DNA from: Morella rubra
Taxonomy: Eukaryota > Streptophyta > Magnoliopsida > Fagales > Myricaceae
Assembly (NCBI GenBank): GCA_003952965.2
Contig: RXIC02000004.1
Coordinates: forward strand, 157,001 to 221,000
Direction: 5' to 3'
Length of the DNA: 64,000 nucleotides
Part shown: piece by piece, positions 11,135 through 28,080 of the stretch
Numbering within the stretch: position 1 is the stretch's first letter
Layout: each line of letters opens with the position of its first letter
Translations under genes and position numbers: made by a program
Notes under the pieces: generated by a model
What the model was told of the DNA's origin: nothing
Database searches by the model: none
Seen by the model: the letters and a program-made list of their open reading frames with translations, nothing else

Positions 11135-12944
11135 TATCTATGATCTCTTTTTATTGTAATGTAATGTAGATGAAATTAAAAAAAAAATGTTACCTTACAC
11201 ACTAATAATGAATAATAAAATATTGAAAGAGATCGAACAAAAAAAATTACTACAAAGATTTATGGAGTTCGACGGTCTACCTACATCGAGTGGAGAGAGC
11301 AGCTAAATTTCACCATGTCAAATTATAATTGCAACAGCAAGTATTTATATAAAAAACAAAGTTGCACAAAAAAATTAAAAATTCTTAATTTACCCCTACT
11401 CCACAACCTATGAGTCAGTTTGTTGGGTTAATTCGTTCCATGTGGAGGAAAGTCCAAGTGGGGTCTTTTACTAAGGCCCAAAGTTCAGTAGGGCTTAAAC
11501 CCTAAGTAGGAATTTGAATGCAAATAGATAGGAGAGAGGAATTAGTCAAAAGAGAGAATTTTTTTCTCTCATTCACGCTCAGGTTTCATAAAAGCTTTGA
11601 TCCCGCTTAGCCTGTGGTCCTATCGAGCTATGAAATTTGGAAGAGAGATTTCCAACACAAGGAGCTATAATCTGAATCGCAGAGATTAGATTTTGGATTC
11701 GAAAACTGGGATTCGTGTCCATGAATAGTAACTGCAGGTTTGGTATATATTCTCTCTAATTTTCGACGTAGTATTTGCTAAGATTGATGTCATCTTGAAG
11801 AGATATGTATTGTTGTCTCTACTTGTGACTAGAGAAAATATTATGTATGCATTTAGTTGATAGTGGAGATTATGAGTAGAATAGATCATGTGGTTTTTCT
11901 TCCTCACACTAAGAAAGTTTTCTACCTAAAAAATTACTTGTAACGTTCTTATGTCTTGGTGTGATTGATTACTTATATATTATTTTCAGTATATATAATT
12001 ATAGAGATTGCGCTATATATGCTTGTATTTATAAAGAAAAATCATTCTGTTATGTATGTTTGTCCATATCTCTCTCAACACAGTTGTCTCCTCTATGTTC
12101 ACTTCGTAATTCAGCCCTTTTTTTTTTTTTTTTTTTAAGGCTTCAGTGAGTGGAGCTCTTCATACTTCCTTCAACGAATATGAGTCACTCATCCCAAACA
12201 AGTATTCTTAGCAGGAGAATTGCAGCCCCAGATGGTGTAACAGAAAAATCATACAGGGCCACGAAGACACTGGATGAATGAATCCAGTCTGGGCCATTTT
12301 CAGGTTGAATATTTTTTATTGCGTAGGCCGAAGCGTGGTGAACCCCCAGGCCCCAACTGGGCCACAAACAAAAAGGGGCTTAAAAAAACTGTACACGTAG
12401 GCTTTGCATCGACAAATTTTTTTTTTTTTTTCTACGTCATCGACGGAAGTCTTTCGTTTATCATGTTTAGGCCCAACAGTCGAGATCGTAGTCCTGGCAG
12501 AAAGAAGCTCAATGCCGATGCCCGTGTGCTTGCCCACGTGCCAACTTCAATCGAGGCCCCCATAGATCTCCAAGCAGTCCATCGCCCACCTATTTGGCTT
12601 GAAAGTAATCATCGGCGGTAATCAAATTTTAAAATTTGAATCCAACTTTCTAAATTTACAATTCTAACATTACTTCTACACGTATATCAATATAACTCAA
12701 CATTATTTTTTTTACAAACATCAATACAACTCAACAACTTCTATACGTATGTCAATAAAACTTCAATATCACCTAAATATTCACACCATACTTAGAATTC
12801 TTAAAATTTTACCAAAATGAACATGTCCCAATATCTTGCTAATGAAGAGCCACGAGTATACTTATAAGAAGTGCGTAGAAGCTATTGGCATATATATGAG
12901 CTCCAAAGAGGTCAGCACAAAGCGTTTTCAGAGAAAATGAGGTA
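11135..12944. other. Intergenic, decayed repeats
   Basis: No supported gene. A T-run lies at about 12118-12136. The stretch 12650-12830 repeats phrases of the small MITE at 59272 (CTTCTACACGTAT, ATCACCTAAATATTCACA, GAACATGTCCC) and is probably one degraded end of a related element. Open frames near 12274-12621 have no domain features. Confidence 0.4.
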
Positions 12945-13898
12945 TGAGTGGACAGGGGCGTCTCTAAGCATAGGCAACCTAGGCGGTTGCATAAGGCCCC
13001 CAACTTCCTATTTTACTTAATATTTAATAAGTTGCAGGCCCCACAATTTAAATATTTTAATAAGTCTCAAATTATCCCTTCACAAAGAAAAACATAATTC
13101 AAAATTTCAAATGAGATGACTTCTAACTTTAAAATTCAAAAAAGACTATTAGACTTCCAATTTTAAAATGAAAAAAAAAAAGACCATTAGACTTCTAACT
13201 TTTAGCCGTTTCTTAATTCTTACTTTATCCCTATTTTCACTATTCTCTTCACCAACATTTCTTTATCCTACCCTTCCTTCTTTATAGCTCACTTCTAAAT
13301 TGATATCCTACTTTCACTCTTCTCTTCTCCATTTTTCTTTATTTTTCTATTTTGAAGACATATTTGTTCTTCTTTCTAGCTAACTTTATTTGGAGAAAAT
13401 TGAGAATTTGAGTTTAAGTTGAGTATCGTATTGTAGTGATCATTTTTCAATTTAGGATAATTTTGAGATATCTAATATATCTAATAGAAAATACAAATCT
13501 AAACATGAAAAGTTAAAAATAAAACAAAAAATTGAAAAATTAATTGAATCTCATAAAAAGATTAGACTCTTTTTCAAATGTAAGTATTGCTTATAGAATA
13601 TTATTAACAATACTTATGAAATCATATTTAAAATCTATTACGAGGCAAGAAAGATTAAATGGATTAGTTATATTTCCAATTGAAAATGATCTATTGAATA
13701 TTATCAATTGAAAATGATCTATTGATAAATTTTAAATACAAAATTTTGATAAGTAATTTCGCATCTTAAGAAGTAAGAAGAATAATTTTTAACTAAAATT
13801 TATTAATATTTTTATATTTTAATATTTTATAATTTATTATAAATACCTCTTTTTATGATTTTGCCTAAAGGCTCATTTATCGACGCCGCGTGAGTAGG
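12945..13898. mobile_element. hAT-like non-autonomous element
   Basis: The element spans about 12953-13890. The left end starts CAGGGGCGTCTCTAA and the right end, inverted, starts CGCGGCGTCGATAAATG, sharing the GGCGTC...TAA core. The next motif on the left is AGGCAACCTAGGCGGTTGC. The flanks TGAGTGGA and TGAGTAGG match at 6 of 8 positions, consistent with a decayed 8-bp duplication. The interior is AT-rich with no transposase. Confidence 0.55.
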
Positions 13899-14880
13899 AA
13901 CCCGTCCCTCCGTCGGTGTCCACTTGACACAACTTTAACCACCAAATCCATGGCTCTGAAATGCTAAAGGATTCTTTACATATGGAATGTTGTACGACAG
14001 TACGGGTTATGTTGTCAACTTCAAATTTGTTCACACGACGGGAAAGTTGGTCTGGTTTTCGAAAGTAACCTTTTGCGTGTCTACACTTGGCTAAATACAT
14101 CGTCGTTTAGAACTTAGAAGCTTCTCAGCCACTTATGAAAAGATATGCCCTGTCCAATTTCTGTACCTTTTTATGTTCATACTATTTACCAATTCAGCTG
14201 AAGCCAGGAAAAAAAAGTTGTCGCATTAGACAACCCCAAAATTTAATTAAACTCAAACAGAGTTTAATTATTATGTTATTATTCGTCCGACTGTATTATG
14301 CTATTCTTGTCTATTATATTATTATGTGATGCAACTTATAAGACTTTATACAATGTCAAAGTAGACCATTATTCCCTATTCATTTTTATATTTCTTTGTT
14401 AAATTTTTTACGCAATTGTTTAAATTTATATTTTGTGGACCGGGTTTGGCAACTTGCCTCGCTGAACTTAAAAGGTGGGAGACAGAAGAGAAGGCGGCCA
14501 ATTCTAGAACCCAAATGGCCAGATCGGTACCTTGGGTGAGTCAAGAAAAATTAATCCACATTAACATACCTAACAAAGTAAAGTTGAGGGTGGGTCTATG
14601 ATTTTTTATATTGAAGTAGATAGCTTGGCATGGCCGTGCTTATTGGTTCATTGGAACTAGCCCCAACTTTTCTGTTGCACGGTTGAATTTTTCAGTAAGT
14701 CACCAAACGTGCCTTTTCTTGGGGCTGTACCGAAACAGGGGATAGGGTGAGGCTATTAAGAAAATGCAACACGAGCAGGATTGGGTCAAAACGTGGGCAG
14801 ATTGACTTGCACAAAACCAAACCCTTAAGCGAATTTGCTTCTTCTGAGTGTTTACACTTGGAAGTTCTCCTGCAAAGATG
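13899..14880. other. Intergenic downstream of the MAPKKK gene
   Basis: No supported coding region is seen. The right end is probably the 3'UTR side of the minus-strand kinase gene, whose stop codon is at 14956. Confidence 0.4.

Positions 14881-14883
<3 letters not shown>

Positions 14884-14925
<42 letters not shown>
14884..14925. repeat. (GA)n microsatellite
   Basis: An uninterrupted GA run of about 42 bp lies 30 bp past the stop codon of the kinase gene. It reads as CT in the kinase transcript and probably lies in its 3'UTR. Confidence 0.9.
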
Positions 14926-14928
<3 letters not shown>

Positions 14929-14955
14929 TGTTTAGAGAGAGAGAGAAGCTGAGTT

Positions 14956-16200
14956 TTAATTGATTGATTGAAGCTGGATTGTGAGTCTTGATTCTGAGAA
15001 AAGAAGGAGATTCTCTCTTCTTGTACTTGCGAATATTCTACTGGTACATTGCAGCCACCCCTCACTGCCCACTGTGCTGTCCAGCTCTTCCACTCTGTTG
15101 CTAATTGAAGCCGTCCCTGACCCACGAATCATATCCGCTTCTGCTTCTGCTTCTGCTTCAGCTTCATCCATAATAATATTGCTTTCCTCCCCATTATTCC
15201 CTCGGATTGTGATCCAATTATCATCCCATGTCCAACTGGGCACCCGTGAAAGACATGACAACCGTCTGATCCTATCAGCGGCCTGAGTTTCCTGATCGCG
15301 TGTGCCAATCAGATTGCTCAGACTTTCTGACTCTTCCATTGAGTTCCAAAAGCCTTGATCCAGAATGCTTGTCGGAGAACTTGAATTGGATTCTTGAATT
15401 GGCTTTACGCCGGAATTGGATTCCCCAAGAAATGGATGCTTCAGAAGTTGACTAGCTGTCCACCGCTCCTTTGGGCTCCTCCTTAGGCACATATCCAAGA
15501 AATCATTTGCTTGCTCCGATAGAAAACTCGGAAACTCGGGCAATTCACCCGAATATGCTATTTGGTACAAGACCGTCACTGGGTCAACCGCATTAGGCCA
15601 CGGTGCACCACCGGTGGCCATTTCAATCATTGTACACCCAAGTGCCCAAATGTCACAAGGGAACCCCTGCTCTTCTCCGCGCGCCACCTCCGGCGCCATA
15701 TACATCGGCGTGCCGCCAATTGGCGCGGCCTTGTCCTCCTCAGCCTTAACAACCAACTTAGCACACCCAAAGTCGGCAATTTTCGCACCGTCATCTTCGC
15801 TAATCAGAATGTTCCTACCTTTGATGTCGCAATGCACCAAGCCATTTGAATGCAAGTAGTCTAGCCCTCGCACAATTTGCCGTGCGTAATACCCAATCAC
15901 CGATTCTTCTAGCCGGCCTCCACGGTTGCGAATTGTATCGGCAAGCGTCCCTCCGGGGGCATACTCCATGAAAAGGTTGTACATGGGGACGTTGTTCTCC
16001 GAAGTAACAGCATACCCCTTGTAGCTAACGATATAATGACTGGACAAAGAGGACAATATCTTTTGCTCTCTTTTCAAGAACTCGGATCGGGACAGCTCGG
16101 CCGACTTCACGGCAAAAAGTTCGCCGGACTGGTGAGAGGTGGCAAGGGAGACGGTGGCCGACGAGCCATGGCCTATGGTCTGGCCTCTAGTCCAGTCCAT
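14956..16200 (-). CDS. MAP kinase kinase kinase, MAPKKK17/18 type (MEKK-like)
   Basis: Intronless, 414 aa. The kinase domain is near residues 1-260: glycine loop GHGSSATV, the VAIK-like Lys in FAVKSAE, hinge MEYAPGGTL, catalytic loop HCDIKGRN, Mg-binding DFGCAKL, activation segment end GTPMYMAPEV, then DIWALGCTMIEMATGGAPW. All catalytic residues are present. The HCDIKGRN and GTPMYMAPEV forms and the small N-terminal lobe starting MDWTRGQTIGHG are typical of plant MAPKKK15-21. The tail has WTWDDNWITIR, seen in MAPKKK17/18, and an (EA)n tract encoded by GCTTCT-type repeats. Family role: ABA-induced kinases that activate MKK3, then group C MAPKs; here inferred. The start is the first ATG and a TATA box sits just upstream. 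The tail beyond WTWDD is longer than I expect. Confidence 0.9.
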   Translation of the reverse strand: MDWTRGQTIGHGSSATVSLATSHQSGELFAVKSAELSRSEFLKREQKILSSLSSHYIVSYKGYAVTSENNVPMYNLFMEYAPGGTLADTIRNRGGRLEESVIGYYARQIVRGLDYLHSNGLVHCDIKGRNILISEDDGAKIADFGCAKLVVKAEEDKAAPIGGTPMYMAPEVARGEEQGFPCDIWALGCTMIEMATGGAPWPNAVDPVTVLYQIAYSGELPEFPSFLSEQANDFLDMCLRRSPKERWTASQLLKHPFLGESNSGVKPIQESNSSSPTSILDQGFWNSMEESESLSNLIGTRDQETQAADRIRRLSCLSRVPSWTWDDNWITIRGNNGEESNIIMDEAEAEAEAEADMIRGSGTASISNRVEELDSTVGSEGWLQCTSRIFASTRRENLLLFSESRLTIQLQSIN

Positions 16201-16253
16201 TTTGGTAAGCTGAAAAGAGGAGGGCTTTGCTGGGTCTACTAAATTTGCAGCTT

Positions 16254-16263
16254 CATTTATATA
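16254..16263 (-). promoter_or_regulatory. TATA box of the MAPKKK gene
   Basis: TATATAAATG on the minus strand, about 55 bp before the ATG, implies a 5'UTR of only about 25-30 nt. Confidence 0.6.
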
Positions 16264-16455
16264 GGAACTCCTATAAAAGTACGGTGGGAAATTTTTAAAA
16301 GGTTAGTTTTATTGGTTGGTTGGGTCTCTCTGGCTCTGCCTCCCTTGGAGAGTTGACAATTCCTGCAACGCGAGTCTACAACGTGTCAAAATTTGGGTGG
16401 GGTTGACGGCTCGGGCTGCCTAGTTTGGAATGGCTTGGCATAAAGGGCATGTAGG

Positions 16456-16461
16456 CACGTG
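16456..16461 (-). promoter_or_regulatory. G-box/ABRE-like CACGTG
   Basis: CACGTG within GGCACGTGTTG lies 256 bp upstream of the kinase start. It is a bZIP-binding core that would suit the ABA induction known for MAPKKK17/18. A single hexamer can occur by chance. Confidence 0.35.
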
Positions 16462-16463
16462 TT

Positions 16464-19040
16464 GAGAATCAGGATAACAGTGTGAACTGGGAAAAATAAA
16501 AATTTAGGAAGTTTGGTTTGGTACATGTGATGGGATAGGTTGGACGGGGTAGCTTGGATGGATAATCCATTCTGGATTCTCTATTTTTGTTTTAGGGTAT
16601 GACTTTGAATCCAAAAATTGGGAGATATTTAAGGGAAGGGTCTATGGGGTGGGTTGAACCACCGATTTTGGTTGAAAGTTTGAGTATCTCTCTTTAAACC
16701 TTTTTAATTGTTTTGGTGAAGAGTTCAATAGAAGTATATGCCACAGTGCTTGTATTCTTGTCAAAATTGAAGTCTTTTGGATGAGGAAAAGTAAAAGTCA
16801 AAGAACAAATGGGAATTATATGGTTGTTTTATTAGACAAATCAAAAAGTTAGTATTTCAGATAACCTAGATCAATGGTCTTATTATTTAATAAAATATAT
16901 ATTAGTTTTACAAAAATCATTTAGTTCTAATATAAAATAAAGTATCATTTATTTCTAATTAACAATATTTATATCACTTCAAATCAATATATTTAAATTG
17001 ATGAGACAAAGAAGTAGGAGTAAATTATTTTGGTATTTGGGATTTAAGGTGGGCTGTATCATCGATCTTTCCTAATACGCTGAACTTTCGTTGATTTGAA
17101 AGATATTAGCCCTCTAATCAGGGGATTAGAACTAGGTGGTCTGCATCAATATTCATCCCATCTCTTCAAATTACGTCCCACGTTTCTCTTGACCCGATTC
17201 ATGCTTCCATACCAACTTTTGCTACAAAATTGTGAAGATCAGTCAAATCATAATTGACCTAATTCCCCCCATTTGAAGTATACCCATTTTTCTTGTTTTA
17301 AAAATGATGCCCACGATTCAAAGCTTCTCGCGACTTCAATTGTGAAAAGCATGACTAGCTGCTGTAAAATATGATCTGTATCTTTGGTTGAGCAAAATAT
17401 CTAGACTAAATGACCCACAGGGACAGGGTGGATTATGGCAGAACAGATATGGGTTTGTTAAAATTTGGTAATTTCAATTAGTACCTTAACAACTTCGCAT
17501 AATTGTCGAGGCCAGAGTCATCACGAGCAAGGAGATTAATTCACCTAAATGTACCAAGATTCCAATTCATTTGAAACCGTGGCCCGTGCTAACTCCTTCT
17601 AGAAAGTAGCTTTGAAGGGGGGAACTTTTGTTCTCCGAAACAATTAAGTGAATTAAAGGAGGGATTGTATCCCCCAAGTGAAGTAATAATGATACACTTG
17701 GACGTTCCTAGCTACGTGGTGGTCATGAGAGTCCTAAGTACCTAGTTAAGCGTCCAATTTCTTGTCTTGATTGTATGCAAAGAAAAGATGCCAAAAACTA
17801 TGATGATTGGGGCTGGGAATTCGAGTCTACCACGCCAATCAAATCAAACCCACTTCTTGAAAACTAATTAATCATCATATATTGCTGCAAAAGTGCCATC
17901 TGAATCAGCTCAAAATTAACCAAAATTTGAACGGATGGAGTTTTGACCTTGATAGTAGCTACGTTGAACACTTGGAAATCTCACGCGTGGCCGGCCCCGC
18001 CCCCCTTTTCTTTTTTTGTTTTCTAATTTACGTGCTGCGTTTTGTTGCTTCAAGATCCATGCTTCGGATCTCAAAAAAAAAAAGAGAGTAAAATAAACGA
18101 CATTCTCCAACTAATTCGACCGTCCAAGAAAAGAACATTAGCATGCTAAACATGCCCCCCATAGCAGCCTAGCTAGCTAGTCTATGCCTTATTGTTAAGC
18201 GTACACAAAAGATGCATAATAGAGAGTAGGAACCATGAGGAATTATAAAAGCCAAAAGGACAGGTTGGTTTGGAGGAGAACTACTTAAAGGGAGAGGAAT
18301 CACAAGAAAAGTGGTATAGACGTTGTAACTAATTCCTAAAAAGCAAACAAATGATCAAGCAGGTGGAGGGCCAGGGCCGGGGTGTTTAGTTGCTTTTAAA
18401 GCAAACCCCCCCCCCCCCCCCCCCCAACAACACGACCCCCTTTTTTCTCTTTGTCCTTTAGAAATAAAAACCCGTCTCTTAATTTACTGTTTCACACTTA
18501 AGCCGTGCAGCTGATATTTGTCAAAATTCAGCTACGTTGGTTGGGCCAACGTAACGCTTCTAAATCTAATGCGTGGCTTGTAAGACTACCGAATCATGAA
18601 GGAGGGGGACGGGGGCTATAGCTAGCGTTACTCACACGCAAGCCTCGTGTGTATGATTCGTATGCTTATTGCATAAGCCTTTACGTATTTATTAGGGGAA
18701 AGGAAATGATCAGGGTCCACGATAGTCGATCTCTGAGCCACCCGTCGGGTAACACGTTTGCGTTGAAGCTCAAAGAGCACGTTTTAATATGCGTGAAGGG
18801 TCTGTGCTCTGTGCGTGTGTGAAATGTGTGAATGGCGGAGTGGCAACGTTTACATGCGTTTAGTGCACGTGAAATATAATAAACTGTAAAGTTTGGTGGT
18901 CCTTCAGGACCACTGATGATGGGTGGCTTACTTCATTAATGTCCCGCCCCCCTAGCTAGGCTGTTGTGCTTCCTAATAAATTGGACAGCTGATATTTAAT
19001 TAAAAAAAAAGTCATATATAATTTTTTTGGTTACGTACAT
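16464..19040. other. Long intergenic stretch without a supported gene
   Basis: No frame shows a recognisable domain. Notable items are a run of 20 C at 18406-18425 and AT-rich tracts near 16880-16990. The open frames near 17882-18110 overlap on opposite strands and lack protein-like features. Confidence 0.45.
18406..18425. repeat. Poly(C) homopolymer, about 20 bp
   Basis: An uninterrupted run of C. Homopolymers this long are often mis-sized in assemblies. Confidence 0.85.
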
Positions 19041-19044
19041 ATAT

Positions 19045-19470
19045 GGTCCCTAAGTCTAGATTCATTTTAATAAATAGTCATTAAAATTTTAAATTAATCA
19101 TAAAAATTTTTGAATTTGTAATTTTATCGAACAAGTCCTTCTGTTAAACTTGCTATCTAGAAAGTTAATCATTTACACATTAGTTCTAATAATAAATTAA
19201 CACATGTCACTTAAAATTAAAATAATATAAGTTATAATTTTTTTAAAGTTTTTTTCTTCATTTTTTTTTCATTTTTTTAATTTAAAAATATTACAAGTCA
19301 CGTAATTTTAGTTTTAAGTAACACATGTAAAAACTTACATCTAACTATTAACTTTGAGAATGAAATTACAAGAGAATAACTTTTTTTACAAGAATTATAA
19401 ATTCAACTACCTCTATGATCAATTTGAAAATTAAAATAGGATTTATTAAAATGGGTCAAAACTTAAAAAA
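19045..19470. mobile_element. Long-TIR MITE (foldback/MULE-like)
   Basis: The left part reads GGTCCCTAAGTC...ATTTTAATAAATAGTC...AATTAATCAT and the right part inverts to TTTTGACCCATTTTAATAAATCC...AAATTGATCAT. Imperfect inverted arms of about 100 bp therefore flank an AT-rich core. The arms resemble those of the other long-TIR elements in the window. No clean target duplication was resolved, so the ends are approximate. Confidence 0.5.
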
Positions 19471-20379
19471 GAAATAAATACATAATTCTTTTTTTTTTTA
19501 GCCTTTATTGATGAATTCTACTAACAGTTTCATTTCTTAAGTTTTTTGATCTCCAAAACAAATTTGGACACTAACTTTGACTCTTTGGTTTTATGTTTCT
19601 TTTTGGGTAAGGATAAGTTCAATGAACATCCAACTAAGGATTATAACACTTGAATTTTGGATTTCTACTCCTCATCGGGGAAAATAAATTTATTAAATCT
19701 CAAAAAGAAAAGATACGATTTTTATTTCAAGTCCACATTTCTCTTTTTTTGTGCGTAAAGTTCAGGTCTGCACTTGTAAAGAGTGGATCATTGAACCCAA
19801 GTCTTTGAAAACGTCATGCTAGCATCATTTATTATACAATTGATTTTGGTACAAAATTTTGCATATAAATATTTTCGTTCACCCTTTGTCTTTTTTAAAA
19901 AAACCAAATCAGCCGAAGGCAGTGAGGACGAACCGGCCCATTCATGTCCTGCCATGTGGCTGAAGTTCGAAGCCTTTTGCCACAAATCACGGTGAGAATG
20001 ATTGGCTTCATGAACCTTTTTGCTTTTCCGTCAGTTGGCTGCTGGGGTTGCCGCCTGTCTTTGCTTGATGGGTTTTATGCCGGCATTTTAATGAATATAG
20101 GTTTGGTGACTGTTGTGTGCTTGCTTTGACGTTCCGTTACTGGCAGTGTAGTGCAGGGTGGCTGGGTGGTGGTGATACAGACAGCTTAATGCCAGGCCAG
20201 CTTAAGCTTGTCACACGTCCCTTTTTGATTGGACAGACGGAAACCCGTGTGCCTAATAAGTCACGATCACCTGCCATTTGGCGCTTTTAGAACTTTTGTA
20301 GGTGTTAACTCGTGAGCTCGCTGAGTTCTTACCCAAAACGCGAAGGATGTGGCTTCATACTCCGTGGTTTTCACCTAAA

Positions 20380-20381
<2 letters not shown>
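19471..20381. other. Intergenic, no gene seen
   Basis: Open frames here, such as one near 19944-20129, have no domain signature. Confidence 0.4.

Positions 20382-20422
<41 letters not shown>
20382..20422. repeat. (TA)n microsatellite
   Basis: An uninterrupted alternating TA tract of about 41 bp. Confidence 0.9.
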
Positions 20423-20426
<4 letters not shown>

Positions 20427-20678
20427 CATACAAAGGCCCGAGAAATTTAGTTGATATTCGTTTTCCTCAAGGCTTGTGTGAGTACCCGTAAAGCCAAAGT
20501 CTTTGAGGCAACTATAAGTCATAGAAGTGCAAAATCCTAAATGTAAAGGTATATAGCATTGCCTATTAGCTTGCTCAGAAAAAATACATTTATAAAAATT
20601 CAAAGGGGCTAACAAAGAATGTTAGACTAACCAACGCACTGCCTTCAAAAGTGCTTAACTCCCAAAGAAGTGATAGTT

Positions 20679-20876
20679 TTACATGGCGTTTGGCTTTTCA
20701 AAATTTTAGTAAAATTTTATTAAAATTTTGACACAACACAAATTTCAATATATACTTCAAAATTTTACTTTTACTTTTATCACCATTCACCAATTTTAAT
20801 ACCACCTCTTTTTTTTAATAACAACACAAAATTATAATAAAAATTTACTAAAATTGTGAAACCAAATGCGCTGTTA
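20679..20876. mobile_element. PIF/Harbinger-like MITE with TTA duplication
   Basis: The element is 20682-20873, flanked by TTA at 20679-20681 and 20874-20876. The left end CATGGCGTTTGGCTTTTC pairs with the inverted right end CAGCGCATTTGGTTTCAC, and both continue into CAAAATTTTAGTAAA-like sequence. A 3-bp TTA/TAA duplication with a GTTTGG-type end is typical of Tourist/PIF-Harbinger MITEs. Confidence 0.65.
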
Positions 20877-21362
20877 GATTCAACCTCTAGTCATTTTTCT
20901 TTAGCAATGTGGGACAAGTGCTTTTGTTTTCTCTTTAGAAAGAAAATCTTTTGTCTTATGATAGTCTGCTCCTGTTTCTATATGAAACTTTTGTTATTGA
21001 GTTAGTCATACACTTCACATATTTATCAGGATTCACGTGGCATCATCAAGTGATTAAAGTTTTAGATAAAAATCTACAACGCACTAGAACGCACTACACA
21101 TAGACTAGGCCAGACAAAGAATGTAATTGCAGCCAACACACAACATCCAAAAGAACCTAGCTCTTGAAGGAAAAAAAATCGATGTACTAAATTGAAATAA
21201 CTTTCTCACTTCAATTTTTCATTGTATTTGGACCATTAGTATTTTAGTTTGATATATTTGGCACCTGAAATTAAGAATGCTATTGCAAAAAAGAAGAAAA
21301 GAAATTAGATAGTTCTAAATTTATAGATTTTTAGTTGAAATGAAAATATATTAATTCTCAAA

Positions 21363-21526
21363 GGCGATAGCTTAGTAGTTGGAAGAACTAACTTTGTAAT
21401 ATGTGGACAAATCATATTCATAGGTAGAGCATAAATTCAAATCTTACTGCTATTGAACAAGTCATTGACTTAAAATTGCATGGATTGCGAGGTAAGAACA
21501 CAATGACACCATGTAAAAAAAAAATG
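21363..21526 (+). repeat. Candidate tRNA-derived SINE (decayed)
   Basis: GATAGCTTAGTAGTTGG resembles a pol III box A. AAATTCAAATCTT about 70 bp later resembles box B at wider than usual spacing. An A-run (21517-21526) closes the unit. It is degraded and no duplication was found. Confidence 0.3.
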
Positions 21527-22215
21527 ATCTATTACATGACATATTTTGAAATAAATTAGTCGTTTTGTGAACATGAATATTAGTCTGGACAGGTGGGAGT
21601 ATTACCATCTAAGTAGGCTTAACTTTCAGAGCTTTCATCCACTTTAAGTCATAACCAGACCATATTAGTCCAACAATACTTAATCTGATTGGACTAGGAC
21701 TAGTTCTCTTATTTGCGTTAGACTTAGCACCTAACAGAGGCAAAAGGACTACTATACCGCTCTAATGCGAAAAAGCTAAGGCTTTATTTTAACTTGTTAT
21801 AAACTTCTCAATAAGTCTACGGGTCAATTGCCATCTTGGTATGACCTAATGGTGGTAAAACGGATCACTTTGGACACAATGGTACTGTATTCAAAACCTC
21901 TTGTAACCCACAGGTACCACCATTTTTGCTCCAATTGAAGTGGTCAAGTGGGTTTCCTATCATTTCTTTCTGGCACAAGTACAGTGGATTCCAATAATGC
22001 TAGCAAGATAATAATATTTTCATAACGTGCCTCTCTCTTTTCTTTGAAGTATAGTAAAAAGCATATTGTCTTCATATATTTACAGATAACAAGTTTAATG
22101 TCAAGGACCAAGGTCAATGACTTAGATAAATCCTATTGTAACACCACAAGAAGGTAAAGTTTTTTTACATAGGAACGTTTCCGGAAGAGGCAACGGGGAA
22201 TGTAGATAGATTGAT
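21527..22215. other. 3' flank of the aspartic protease gene
   Basis: Mostly intergenic and 3'UTR-side sequence with no ORF of interest. A weak SINE-like stretch (TGGTATGACCTAATGGTGG, about 21838-21856) is present. Confidence 0.35.
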
Positions 22216-27350
<5,135 letters not shown>

Positions 27351-27931
27351 CTACTAGAACAGATATGGAGCAAACTGCGAAGGGAAACTAGCCAAACCAA
27401 CCAATTTCCCTTTTTCTTTTATTCTTTTTTATTTGGGGAGGGGGGGTTGTGATTGTGAAATCAAGAAAAGGTAAACTCGTTATTTGACAATTTTTCTCAT
27501 TTCTCTTGTTCCAGACTCTCAAAATCCAAGGAAAGAAAAACAGAAATTTAGAAAAAAACACGTTTCACATGCAATCTTGGCCTTAGTTGTTGAACTTGGT
27601 TGGGATTTAGAGTTAAGGTGAGCGTTATTAACACACACCACCAGCAAAAACATAAAAAAGTGAGCGTTATTAACACAAACCAGTAGCAAAAACAAAAAAC
27701 AAACCAAAAAAATTCAGCAAATTCACGACCAATTATCTTCTTTACACTTCTTCAGCAACCAAACGGAGCACAAAGAGCCCTAAATCGTGTGCTGAGTCGC
27801 TAGAAAGGTACCAAATTCAACTAGAATATCAGGAATTCACAGCAAGCAACCGATCGAAATCCAGAAATTTAAACCACCAAAACTTGTAAACACATATTGC
27901 GACAAAGAGTGAAGGAAAACTTGTCGCATAC

Positions 27932-28080
27932 CTGAAACTTCTGCGAAAGTCGGAGGAGGGAGCAGAACGAAGAAAAGGGACAAATGGACCGCCCCAGGAC
28001 ACCAACTCAGAGGTACTAAAGGAAACGAGAGAGGGTGAGAGAAGTTCCCCTGCTTCAGGAGTAGCGCTCTCTTCTATTTT
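27932..28080 (-). other. 5'UTR exon of the aspartic protease gene
   Basis: A donor site reads GTTTCAG|GTATGC on the minus strand (exon end at 27932). The matching acceptor TTTTACAG lies at 27242-27249, 8 nt before the ATG. This gives a 5'UTR intron of about 690 bp (27931-27242), a layout common in plant phytepsin genes. The 5' end of the exon (near 28080) is a guess. Confidence 0.5.

Noticed and set aside
15562-15859. Plus-strand frames opposite the kinase gene
   Set aside because: Antisense shadows of a confidently identified kinase.
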